Shown here in pieces: positions 34,174-40,533 of a stretch of 40,533 nt of DNA; the stretch's first letter is position 1; each line of letters opens with the position of its first letter. The position numbers and the translations under genes are program-made. The stretch is taken from NCBI GenBank assembly GCA_017428035.1, contig JAFRRR010000111.1, forward strand, positions 1 to 40,533. The letters are read 5' to 3'. Origin of the DNA: Bacteroidales bacterium (GTDB lineage: Bacteria; Bacteroidota; Bacteroidia; Bacteroidales; UBA932). Below the pieces are notes generated by a model. That model was not told where the DNA came from, made no database searches, and saw only the letters and a program-made list of their open reading frames with translations.

Positions 34174-34481
34174 AGGGGTGAGGGCATCCGGGAACATTGT
34201 GCTTTTTAGCGGCACGCCAGCTTCACAAGCTCCGGTTAGGGGCGGGAGCATTGCGAACGTCACTAATTGAGCCCGTCAACGACGTTACAGGTGCCGGTCA
34301 GGCGCCAATCGGCAGCAGCCGATAGCGGAAGCCGGGCAGGGTTGGCCTATGTGCGAGAAAGGCTGGAGCGACGGGTCTGGGCAGCGCCCAGCAACATAGA
34401 GGCGTCGCGGCGAAAAGGAGCTTTGAGGCGGTTAAGCGCGCAGCGTCAAGAAAAGCACCGTCCCCGGATGCCCTCACCCCT
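34174..34481. other. 308-bp GC-rich structured element bounded by a perfect 19-bp inverted repeat
   Basis: AGGGGTGAGGGCATCCGGG (34174-34192) returns as its exact reverse complement at 34463-34481. Inside are several further perfect or near-perfect stems: AGCTT-CAC-AAGCT (~34219-34231), AACGTC/GACGTT (34256-34261, 34281-34286), GGTGCC/GGCGCC (~34291-34306), ATCGGC-AGCA-GCCGAT (~34308-34323), CTATGT/ACATAG enclosing CTGGGC-AGC-GCCCAG. It fills a 422-base gap with no credible gene. It could be a structured non-coding RNA closed by a long terminal stem, or a non-autonomous (MITE-like) element; no obvious target duplication (GACA left, TTCA right) was seen. It does not match an RNase P, tmRNA, SRP, 6S or group II domain V pattern I recognise. 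The strand is undetermined. Confidence 0.6.
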
Positions 34482-34525
34482 TCAAGCCGGTCAAAAATTC
34501 GACAACCACATCCTCTATTTTGCAC

Positions 34526-34533
34526 TATATTTG
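34526..34533 (+). promoter_or_regulatory. -7 element for the DUF1460 gene
   Basis: TATATTTG fully matches TAnnTTTG and ends 28 bases before the ATG at 34562. A clear -33 TTTG was not found at 19-21 bases upstream. It shows that the gene does not depend on the toxin-antitoxin transcript. Confidence 0.5.
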
Positions 34534-34561
34534 TTGAACCGTTTGCAAAAACATCAATACA

Positions 34562-35419
34562 ATGATTAAACGTGTCGTCATTTCGTTATTTGCTGCATTC
34601 CTGACTCTGAGTGCCTTCGCGCAGGAAGATTTTATGTCCAATGTGCGCTTCAGCGCTGCTTCACCGGCCATTTTTGAGAAGGTAGCGGGGGCGCTGGAGC
34701 CGTATAAAGAAGAGCCCGCAGGCGAGCTGATTGTGCGCTGCGCCAAGCAGTTTCTGGGCACCGAATATGTGGCCGGCACCCTGGAAACAGAACCGGAGCA
34801 GCTCACCATCAATATGGACAAGACCGACTGCATCCTGTTTGTGGAGATGTGCCTGGCGATGGTGCAGACGGTGAAGGGCGACGAGGCCACATTCGAGAAT
34901 TTCTGCCGAAACACACAGGCCCTGCGCTATAGAGGCGGGGAAGTGGACGGCTACGCCTCCCGCAACCACTACACCAGCGGCTGGATACTGCAGGGCGAAA
35001 ATAACGGCATCTTCAAGGAAGTGACCAAATATCTGGGCGGCAGCCCCCTGGATCAGAAATTCAGCTTTATGAGCACCCATCCCGACTCATACAAGCAGCT
35101 GGCCGATAATCCCGGAGCCATTGTGGGCATCCTCAAGGTCGAGAAGGAACTGGAAGGCCACAACTACTGGTATCTGCCGCAGAGCCACATATCCGATCTG
35201 GCAAAAGGCATCAAAGAGGGCGACATCATCTGCTTTGTTACTCCCGTAGGCGGGCTGGACATAGGCCACGTGGCCATAGCCTGCGAGAAAAACGGCGAGA
35301 TGCACTTTATCCACGCCTCCACAAAAGCGATGAAGGTGGTGATTGATTCCCAGACCATCTCCGACTATATTCTGACCCATAAATCCACCAACGGCGCAAG
35401 GGTTGTAAGACTCAACTAA
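34562..35419 (+). CDS. DUF1460 family protein (N-acetylmuramoyl-L-alanine amidase-like)
   Basis: The 285-residue exported protein (signal ...AFLTLSAFAQ, cleaved near residue 21) belongs to DUF1460, a papain/NlpC-P60-like fold reported for amidases acting on peptidoglycan fragments. Family landmarks: AKQFLGTEYVAGTLE, the nucleophile segment KTDCILFVEMCLAM, RYRGGEVDGYASRNHYTSGWI, LPQSHISDLAKGIKEGDIICFVT and GLDIGHVAIACEKNGEMHFIHAS with the expected His. It would act in the periplasm on cell-wall muropeptides. It has its own -7 box and is followed by a separate promoter for the MMPL gene. Codon choice returns here to the GGC/CTG-rich style of the left flank. Confidence 0.88.
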   Translation: MIKRVVISLFAAFLTLSAFAQEDFMSNVRFSAASPAIFEKVAGALEPYKEEPAGELIVRCAKQFLGTEYVAGTLETEPEQLTINMDKTDCILFVEMCLAMVQTVKGDEATFENFCRNTQALRYRGGEVDGYASRNHYTSGWILQGENNGIFKEVTKYLGGSPLDQKFSFMSTHPDSYKQLADNPGAIVGILKVEKELEGHNYWYLPQSHISDLAKGIKEGDIICFVTPVGGLDIGHVAIACEKNGEMHFIHASTKAMKVVIDSQTISDYILTHKSTNGARVVRLN

Positions 35420-35453
35420 AATGGTTACCTTTGTAAGTTATTCAACTTACAAA
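35403..35453 (+). promoter_or_regulatory. Promoter of the MMPL-fak operon with an overlapping inverted repeat
   Basis: TTG (35403-35405), 20 bases, then TACCTTTG (35426-35433) forms the promoter. TTTGTAAGTT (35430-35439), ATTC, AACTTACAAA (35444-35453) is a perfect 10-bp inverted repeat. It starts inside the -7 box and ends at the A of the start codon, so it covers the expected transcription start. An operator is more likely than an RNA hairpin. Confidence 0.55.
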
Positions 35454-37939
35454 TGCACAGGATTTTTCTGCCCATTTACCACTTCTTCAGGAAACACAAA
35501 CCTCTGATGTGGATTCTGCTCGTGGCAACGAGCGTTTTGTTCTTGTTCTTCGGACTCAAAGTCAAATACGAAGAGGACATCTCCCGCCTGCTGCCCACCA
35601 GCAGCGTAGAGAGCGAACTGGCCTTTGGCTCCATAGGCCTAAAGGACAAGATATTCATCCAGGTCACCAGCGCCGGCGAGCGACTGGACGTCGCCACTCT
35701 GGCAGAGCGCACCGACGCCTTTATGGAGCTGCTGCAGAGCAAGGACACCGCAGGCAGATTCATAAACAATATCCTGTACCGGATGGAGACGGAGACGGCT
35801 CTGAACGGTCTGGATTTTGTGCTTGGGCATATCCCTTCTTTCATAGACACTTCTGCATATGCAGCCTTTGCCGAGGCCATAAAGCCCGACGCTATCAGCG
35901 CTCAGATGGCTCTGGATGCCGAAATCGTGCTGAACGACGAAACGGGCGACGAGACCCAGGCCGTGGGCTATGACCCGCTGAACCTGCGCGAGGCTGTGTT
36001 GGGCAACCTGCTTAGTGACGCCGCCGGCGGCTACAATATAATTGACGGCCACTTTTTCTGCCCCGACAGCACGGTAACCATCTCCTACCTGGCACCTGCC
36101 TTCAAGACTCTGGACAGCTGGGCCGCCCGCGACTTTAATAAACTGATTTCCAAAACGGTAAAGGCCTTCTGCCAGGACAATCCCGACGTAAAGATTCTTT
36201 ATCACGGAGAGCCTATCGGCAGCGTGTCCAACGCCGGCCGCATACGCGCCGACCTGGTGGTCACGGTGGGCATTTCCATATTCCTGATCTTGCTGGTGCT
36301 GGGCATCTGCTTCCGCAGCAAATCCTTTGTTCTTAAGCTTTTGGGACCAATAGTCTACGGCACGGCCATGGCCCTGGCCTGCATCTACTGGATCAAGGGC
36401 GGGATGTCGCTTATGGCGCTGGGCTTTGGCGCCATTGTGCTGGGCGTGGCCATCAGCTACTGCCTGCACGTGCTGATACATCTTTTCTATGTCGGCAGCG
36501 TAGAGCAGGTGCTGCGTGAAGAATCCACTCCGGTGTTCCTGGGCGCCCTGACCACGATAGGCGCCTTCTGCAGCCTTCTTTTCACAGAGAGCGACCTGCT
36601 GCGCGACTTTGGAATGTTCGCCTCCATAGCGCTGGCGGGCAGCACCCTGTTCGTGCTGATATTCCTCCCCCACTTCCTCCCGGACAAGAAAGGCAAGACC
36701 GAAAGCGCAACTTTCAGGGCCATCGAGCGCTTCAACAGCCTGCCGATGGACCGCAACAAATGGGTGCTGGGCGTCCTCGCCGCCTTGATAATAATCGGCC
36801 TGGCCTTCTCTCAAAAGGTCAAGTTTGACAGCGACCTGCGCAACCTGGACTACAACTCGGCACAGGAGCTGGAAAGCGAGGCGCTGTTCAACGCCAAAAA
36901 CAACGACGGCTTTGTGCACCAGTACTACGCCACAGTTTCTACGGTGCCCGACGAGGCGCTTGAGGCAAACGCTTCGCTGGCTTCAATTCTGGATTCGGTG
37001 AAGACTGCCGGCGGGCTGCACGACTACAGCGACCTGGTCTCCAAGGTCTTCATCACAGAAAAGACCCAGCAAGAGCGCATCCTCGCCTGGAATGCATTCT
37101 GGACGCCGGCGGTAAAGAAAAGCGTGCTGGGCAGCGTCTATTCCGAAGCCAAGAGGCAGGGCATATATCCCGAACTGTTCCAGGGTTTTGAATCGATGCT
37201 CTACACCGAATACGAACCCGCCTCCCTGCTGGAGAGCGGTGTGGTGCCCGAGAACCTGCTGAGCAACTTTTTGGAATGCAACGCCGACGGGCAGTATATG
37301 GTATTTACCGACGTCTCCATGACCCCTGAAGAGAAGGACAATGTCACATCAGAGATAGTCAAGAATCCCAAAACCTTCATTCTGGACCCCTTCTACTATT
37401 GCAAGGATATGGTGCAGCTGATTCACGACGACTTCAACATCGCCGTGTGGATTTCCGCCCTGTTCGTGCTGCTGATACTGATATTCTCTTATCGCAACAT
37501 TGTGACCGCGCTGCTCAGCTTCCTGCCTATGATTGTGAGCTGGTTTGTGGTGCAGGGCTATATGGCCATCATAGGGCTGGAGTTCAACCTGATAAACATT
37601 GTGATATCGACCTTCATATTCGGCGTGGGCGTGGACTACAGTATCTTCATCACAGAAGGCCTGCTGGAGCAGGCGCGCACCGGCAGCAACAATATGCTTG
37701 GCTTCCACAAGTCGGCCATATTCTTCTCTGCAGTGATACTGCTGATTGTGACCTGCTCGCTGCTGTTTGCAAAACACCCCGCCATCCGCTCCATAGGTCT
37801 CAGCACCTTGATTGGAATGGCCTCCACCATAATGTTTTCCTACTCTATACAGCCATTCCTCTTCCGTCAGCTGATGAAGATTCCGGCATACAAAAAAAGC
37901 GTAGTGAACAAGAAACCGTATGTCTCAAAAGATAAATAG
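35453..37939 (+). CDS. MMPL/RND superfamily transporter
   Basis: The 828-residue inner-membrane protein shows the RND duplication. TM1 (~18-37) is followed by a large periplasmic loop, then a block of five or so TMs (~265-410, including VTVGISIFLILLVLGICFRSKS and MALGFGAIVLGVAISYCLHVLIHL). TM7 (~435-455) and a second loop follow, then a second block (~660-810, including INIVISTFIFGVGVDYSIFITEGLLEQ). The GVGVDYSIF motif is typical of MMPL proteins, which export lipids or hydrophobic compounds. Its last 20 bases overlap the FakA-like gene, so the two are translationally coupled; this context suggests a lipid or fatty acid substrate. Confidence 0.9.
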   Translation: MHRIFLPIYHFFRKHKPLMWILLVATSVLFLFFGLKVKYEEDISRLLPTSSVESELAFGSIGLKDKIFIQVTSAGERLDVATLAERTDAFMELLQSKDTAGRFINNILYRMETETALNGLDFVLGHIPSFIDTSAYAAFAEAIKPDAISAQMALDAEIVLNDETGDETQAVGYDPLNLREAVLGNLLSDAAGGYNIIDGHFFCPDSTVTISYLAPAFKTLDSWAARDFNKLISKTVKAFCQDNPDVKILYHGEPIGSVSNAGRIRADLVVTVGISIFLILLVLGICFRSKSFVLKLLGPIVYGTAMALACIYWIKGGMSLMALGFGAIVLGVAISYCLHVLIHLFYVGSVEQVLREESTPVFLGALTTIGAFCSLLFTESDLLRDFGMFASIALAGSTLFVLIFLPHFLPDKKGKTESATFRAIERFNSLPMDRNKWVLGVLAALIIIGLAFSQKVKFDSDLRNLDYNSAQELESEALFNAKNNDGFVHQYYATVSTVPDEALEANASLASILDSVKTAGGLHDYSDLVSKVFITEKTQQERILAWNAFWTPAVKKSVLGSVYSEAKRQGIYPELFQGFESMLYTEYEPASLLESGVVPENLLSNFLECNADGQYMVFTDVSMTPEEKDNVTSEIVKNPKTFILDPFYYCKDMVQLIHDDFNIAVWISALFVLLILIFSYRNIVTALLSFLPMIVSWFVVQGYMAIIGLEFNLINIVISTFIFGVGVDYSIFITEGLLEQARTGSNNMLGFHKSAIFFSAVILLIVTCSLLFAKHPAIRSIGLSTLIGMASTIMFSYSIQPFLFRQLMKIPAYKKSVVNKKPYVSKDK

Positions 37940-39551
37940 CGTATTGTTTGCCGGGATGCTGCGCAGCGGCGCCGCCTCCCTGGCCAAAGATAAAACCCTG
38001 ATCAACGACCTCAACGTCTTTCCGATACCCGACGGGGATACGGGAGACAATATGTATATGACCATCAAGGCGGGCTGCGCCTCTGCCGACGGCGAGAGCG
38101 GCAGTCTGGCCGACATCGCCTCAGCCGCGGCCCAGGGAATGCTGCTGGGCGCCAGGGGCAATTCGGGCGTGATCCTTTCCCGCATCTTTTCCGGCCTGGC
38201 CAAAGGGCTTCAGAATACCGACGAAGCCGATTCGGCGGCGTTTGCTGCCGCTATGGCTTCTGCCGTGAAAGAGGCCTACGCAGCCATCCCCACCCCGGTG
38301 GAAGGCACCATAATCACGGTGCTGCGCGAAGGGGCCGAAGGCGCCAAGGGCGACACCCTGGAGAGCTATTTCGAGACCCTGCTGGCCGCTATGGACACCT
38401 CCCTGGAGCACACTCCCGACAAACTTGCGGTGCTTAAAGAGGCGGGCGTGGTGGACAGCGGCGGAGCCGGGCTTATCTGCATATTCCGCGGCATGAACGA
38501 CGCCCTGTGCGGCAACGTCGCCGGTGAAGAGGCCGCACCCCAGGCCGCAGCGCCGGCACCGGCGCTGGATCTGACCAAGTTCTCTGAAGACAGCACCCTG
38601 GAGTTTGGCTACTGCACCGAATTCCTGCTGCGCCTGACCCGGGCAAAATGCGATATAGAAAACTTTGACCTGCAGGGCTTCATAGACTGGCTCCAGAGCC
38701 ACGGCGAGAGCGTGGTGGCATTCCGCGAAGGGAGCATCGTGAAGGTGCACGTGCATACCTTCACCCCCGGCGAAATCCTGAACCACTGCCAGCAGTGGGG
38801 CGAATTCCTGACCCTGAAGATAGAGAATATGATGCTCCAGCATCATCAGGAGAGCAACCAGAACAACGCCAGCTTTCACCGTCCCAAAGAGAAATACGGC
38901 ATTGTGACGGTGGCCTCCGGCGAGGGTCTGACAGCCGCCCTTAAAGAGTGCGGCGCCGACGTGGTGATTCCCGGCGGCCAGACAATGAACCCCTCTACAC
39001 AAGATTTCATTGCGGCATTCGACTCTGTCAATGCCGACACGATACTGGTATTCCCCAACAACTCCAACATAATAATGGCGGCTCAGCAGGCAGCCGGAAT
39101 CTACAAGAAGGCCGACATCCGAGTGATACCTTCGAAGAGTGTCGGAGAAGGCTACTACGGCATTGCCTCGGCCGACCGCAGCTGCGAGCCCGACGAGGTG
39201 GTGGAGGCGGTCACCTCCGCCATGGAATCGGTGACCTGCGCTATGATTTCCCGCGCCATACGCGACGCCGCCGGCAGTGAGGGCGTGGTGGTCACAGAAG
39301 GTGACTATGTGGGCTATGTCGGGAAAAACATCCTGTGCGACAACTCCGACCGGGCAAAGGCCGCCGCAGAACTCTGCGAAAAACTGGGCGCCGGCAGTCA
39401 CGATGTGATGCTGGTCTTCTGGGGAGAAGCCGTCCCCGAAGAAGAGGCTTCCCGCCTGGAAGCCGGCCTTGCCGCCCGCTATCCTTCCCTTGAAATAATG
39501 TTTAACCGCGGCGACCAGCCGATATATGACTACATTTTTGTATTATGCTGA
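37920..39551 (+). CDS. fakA: DAK2-domain fatty acid kinase, FakA-like
   Basis: FakA phosphorylates FakB-bound fatty acids to acyl-phosphates for phospholipid synthesis. The 543 residues follow the family layout: an N-terminal DhaL/DAK2 ATP domain with NVFPIPDGDTGDNMYMT (Mg ligands D38, D40, D43) and GARGNSGVILSRIF; a linker with an Ala/Pro-rich stretch (~203-216); a middle domain with FGYCTEFLLR (C232) and VKVHVHT (H277, H279), equivalent to the catalytic Cys/His region; and a C-terminal DegV-like domain (MNPSTQDFI, VFPNNSNIIMAAQQAA). It overlaps the MMPL gene by 20 bases and the DegV gene by 7. Glycerone kinase-like activity is unlikely. Confidence 0.9.
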   Translation: MSQKINSVLFAGMLRSGAASLAKDKTLINDLNVFPIPDGDTGDNMYMTIKAGCASADGESGSLADIASAAAQGMLLGARGNSGVILSRIFSGLAKGLQNTDEADSAAFAAAMASAVKEAYAAIPTPVEGTIITVLREGAEGAKGDTLESYFETLLAAMDTSLEHTPDKLAVLKEAGVVDSGGAGLICIFRGMNDALCGNVAGEEAAPQAAAPAPALDLTKFSEDSTLEFGYCTEFLLRLTRAKCDIENFDLQGFIDWLQSHGESVVAFREGSIVKVHVHTFTPGEILNHCQQWGEFLTLKIENMMLQHHQESNQNNASFHRPKEKYGIVTVASGEGLTAALKECGADVVIPGGQTMNPSTQDFIAAFDSVNADTILVFPNNSNIIMAAQQAAGIYKKADIRVIPSKSVGEGYYGIASADRSCEPDEVVEAVTSAMESVTCAMISRAIRDAAGSEGVVVTEGDYVGYVGKNILCDNSDRAKAAAELCEKLGAGSHDVMLVFWGEAVPEEEASRLEAGLAARYPSLEIMFNRGDQPIYDYIFVLC

Positions 39552-40414
39552 CATTCTTTTCTGACACCGATTGCGACATTACCCCCAAAGAGTGCGCCGA
39601 GTATGGCATCAAAATGATTAGTATGCCCTACACAGTGGGCGACAAGGTGATACGTCCCTACGTGGATTTTGAAGAGTTTGACGCTCACGCTTTTTACGAT
39701 ATGCTCAGGCGCGGCACTATGCCCACCACCAGCGCGATGAGCGAAGACTTCTATGTAAAGACTTTTGAGCCCGAATTCGCCGCGGGCAATGACATACTCT
39801 ACGTCCACTTCTCCGCCGCCACTTCCAATACTTTCAACATTATGGAGATGGCAGTGAACAAGTTGCTGGAAAAGTATCCCGGACGCAAGTTCACCCATAT
39901 CGACACCAAGGGCATCACCGCCCTCTCATATAACATCGTGCTGGAGATTGCCGACCTTCTGAAGGCTGGCAAGACAGTGGAAGAGATTGTGGAATGGGCC
40001 ACGGTCGAAGTGCCCAAGTTCCCGATGTACTTCTTTGCCGACGACCTCAAATTCTTCCGCCGCAGCGGCCGTGTGAGCGGTCTGGCGGCCACTATGGGCG
40101 GCCTTATAGGCATCCGTCCCATCATCCATCTGGACGATACCGGCACAATGGTATCCATAGGCAAGGAGACCGGCCGCGCCAAGGCCATCGCCCGCCTGGT
40201 GAACTACGTGGTGGAGCTTGGTGACGATGTTAAAGGCCACCGCGTGCTCATAGGCCACACCGACGTTCCCGAAATCGCCGCCGAGGCCGAGCGCCAGCTC
40301 AAAGAGAAGTTCGGTGACGATTTGAATGTCATAATACACAACGTGAACCCCACCATCGGCAGCCATTGCGGCCCCAACGCACTGGGCATCTGCTTCCACG
40401 CAATACACCGCTAA
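39545..40414 (+). CDS. fakB: DegV family fatty-acid-binding protein, FakB-like
   Basis: The 289-residue protein is a DegV/FakB. It opens with TFFSDTDCDITPKECAEYGI, followed by PTTSAMSEDFYVKTF, LYVHFSAATSNTFNI (the Ser/Thr site that binds the fatty acid carboxylate), DLKFFRRSGRVSG and the closing TIGSHCGPNALGICF, whose His is the expected second carboxylate contact. FakB presents a fatty acid to FakA and carries the acyl-phosphate to acyltransferases. The direct 7-base overlap with the FakA-like gene strongly suggests a dedicated pair. The lipid chain preference cannot be inferred. Confidence 0.9.
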   Translation: MLTFFSDTDCDITPKECAEYGIKMISMPYTVGDKVIRPYVDFEEFDAHAFYDMLRRGTMPTTSAMSEDFYVKTFEPEFAAGNDILYVHFSAATSNTFNIMEMAVNKLLEKYPGRKFTHIDTKGITALSYNIVLEIADLLKAGKTVEEIVEWATVEVPKFPMYFFADDLKFFRRSGRVSGLAATMGGLIGIRPIIHLDDTGTMVSIGKETGRAKAIARLVNYVVELGDDVKGHRVLIGHTDVPEIAAEAERQLKEKFGDDLNVIIHNVNPTIGSHCGPNALGICFHAIHR

Positions 40415-40417
40415 GCT

Positions 40418-40533
40418 ATGATAACCGTAGAACAAGTCACCACCAAAAAGCAGCAGAAGGAGTTCATAGAGTTCCCGCTGAAGCTTTACAAGGGCAACAA
40501 GTGCTACACGCCGGCGCTCTATTCAGACGAGAA
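40418..40533 (+). CDS. Partial GNAT-like acyltransferase-family protein (5' end only)
   Basis: An ATG 3 bases after the fakB stop opens a frame that runs off the window. The visible 38 residues (beginning MITVEQVTTKKQQ, then KEFIEFPLKLYKGNKCYTPAL) resemble the start of a Bacteroidota family of about 370-400 residues with a GNAT-like fold. In that family a 'KEFIxFPxxLYKxNxxYxPxL' opening is typical. I cannot see the catalytic part. Its place after fakA-fakB would suit an acyl-transfer role, but this is inference. Confidence 0.6.
   Translation, partial: MITVEQVTTKKQQKEFIEFPLKLYKGNKCYTPALYSDE

Noticed and set aside
34174-34481. Group II intron, RNase P, tmRNA or IscB-type omega RNA
   Set aside because: No domain V hairpin, no RNase P or tmRNA core motifs, and no reverse transcriptase or IscB/TnpB gene nearby.
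34267-34569. 100-residue open frame inside the structured element
   Set aside because: Arg/Ala-rich low-complexity translation with no domain. It runs through the inverted repeat and into the start of the DUF1460 gene; GC-rich structured DNA gives such frames by chance.
35639-36919. 426-residue minus-strand open frame opposite the MMPL gene
   Set aside because: Antisense shadow of a GC-rich gene; Gln/His/Ala-rich composition and no domain.
38121-39401. 426-residue minus-strand open frame opposite the FakA-like gene
   Set aside because: Antisense to a gene with clear catalytic motifs; His/Gly/Ala-rich composition typical of shadow frames.
1-40533. CRISPR arrays, transposases, integrases or phage genes
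   Set aside because: No regularly spaced direct repeats and no such proteins were recognised, although the abcF relic suggests past recombination.

Overview
The window looks like a chromosomal segment of a Bacteroidales bacterium (Bacteroidota), of gut or rumen type. Evidence: a SusC/SusD polysaccharide-utilisation locus (PUL) with a hybrid two-component regulator; repeated matches to the Bacteroidota promoter pattern (TTTG or TTG, 19-21 bp, TAnnTTTG); few Shine-Dalgarno sites; many lipoprotein signal peptides. The flanking genes are GC-rich, which suggests a higher-GC lineage (Alistipes- or Cryptobacteroides-like), but the genus cannot be fixed by reading alone.

Layout. (1) 1-5.4 kb, housekeeping: the tail of an unknown gene, convergent ispF, then a tightly packed operon (small membrane protein, mutL, rhomboid protease, membrane-anchored EEP hydrolase, threonylcarbamoyl-AMP synthase), then tRNA-Met(CAT) with a terminator. 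(2) 5.5-7.3 kb: an ABC-F ATPase gene. (3) 7.4-14.0 kb: a six-gene operon iorA-iorB-porin-SSS symporter-paaK-ACT protein, readable as arylacetate uptake, CoA activation and interconversion with aryl-pyruvates. (4) 14.0-33.3 kb: a PUL with a divergent hybrid regulator (HTCS), then SusC, SusD, a DUF3823 lipoprotein, two SUMF1/FGE-like lipoproteins sharing one C-terminal domain on different stalks, GH97, GH92, and a beta-helix hydrolase. (5) 33.3-34.5 kb: a junction holding a relic of an ABC-F gene 3' end, a RelB/DinJ-PIN toxin-antitoxin pair, and a GC-rich structured element of about 308 bp closed by a perfect 19-bp inverted repeat. (6) 34.5-40.5 kb, core-like again: DUF1460 amidase-like protein, MMPL/RND transporter, FakA-like and FakB-like fatty-acid kinase subunits, and the start of a GNAT-like protein.

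How it fits together. The intact abcF ends just left of regions 3-4, and a second, diverged copy of the abcF 3' end lies just right of the PUL. With the change in codon choice (GGC/CTG-rich flanks; different usage in the ior operon; clearly more A+T in the PUL), this suggests that about 26 kb of accessory DNA was inserted at, or recombined with, an abcF 3' end. In the PUL, HTCS is expected to sense a glycan fragment in the periplasm and activate susC through a 21-bp-spaced direct repeat next to a weak promoter. SusC/SusD and the surface lipoproteins would bind and import the glycan, and GH92, GH97 and the beta-helix enzyme would cut it. An alpha-mannoside/alpha-galactoside-containing glycan is a plausible but unproven substrate.

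Least explained items: the 308-bp structured element, the abcF relic, and the twin SUMF1-like surface proteins that lack the catalytic cysteine pair of true formylglycine-generating enzymes.
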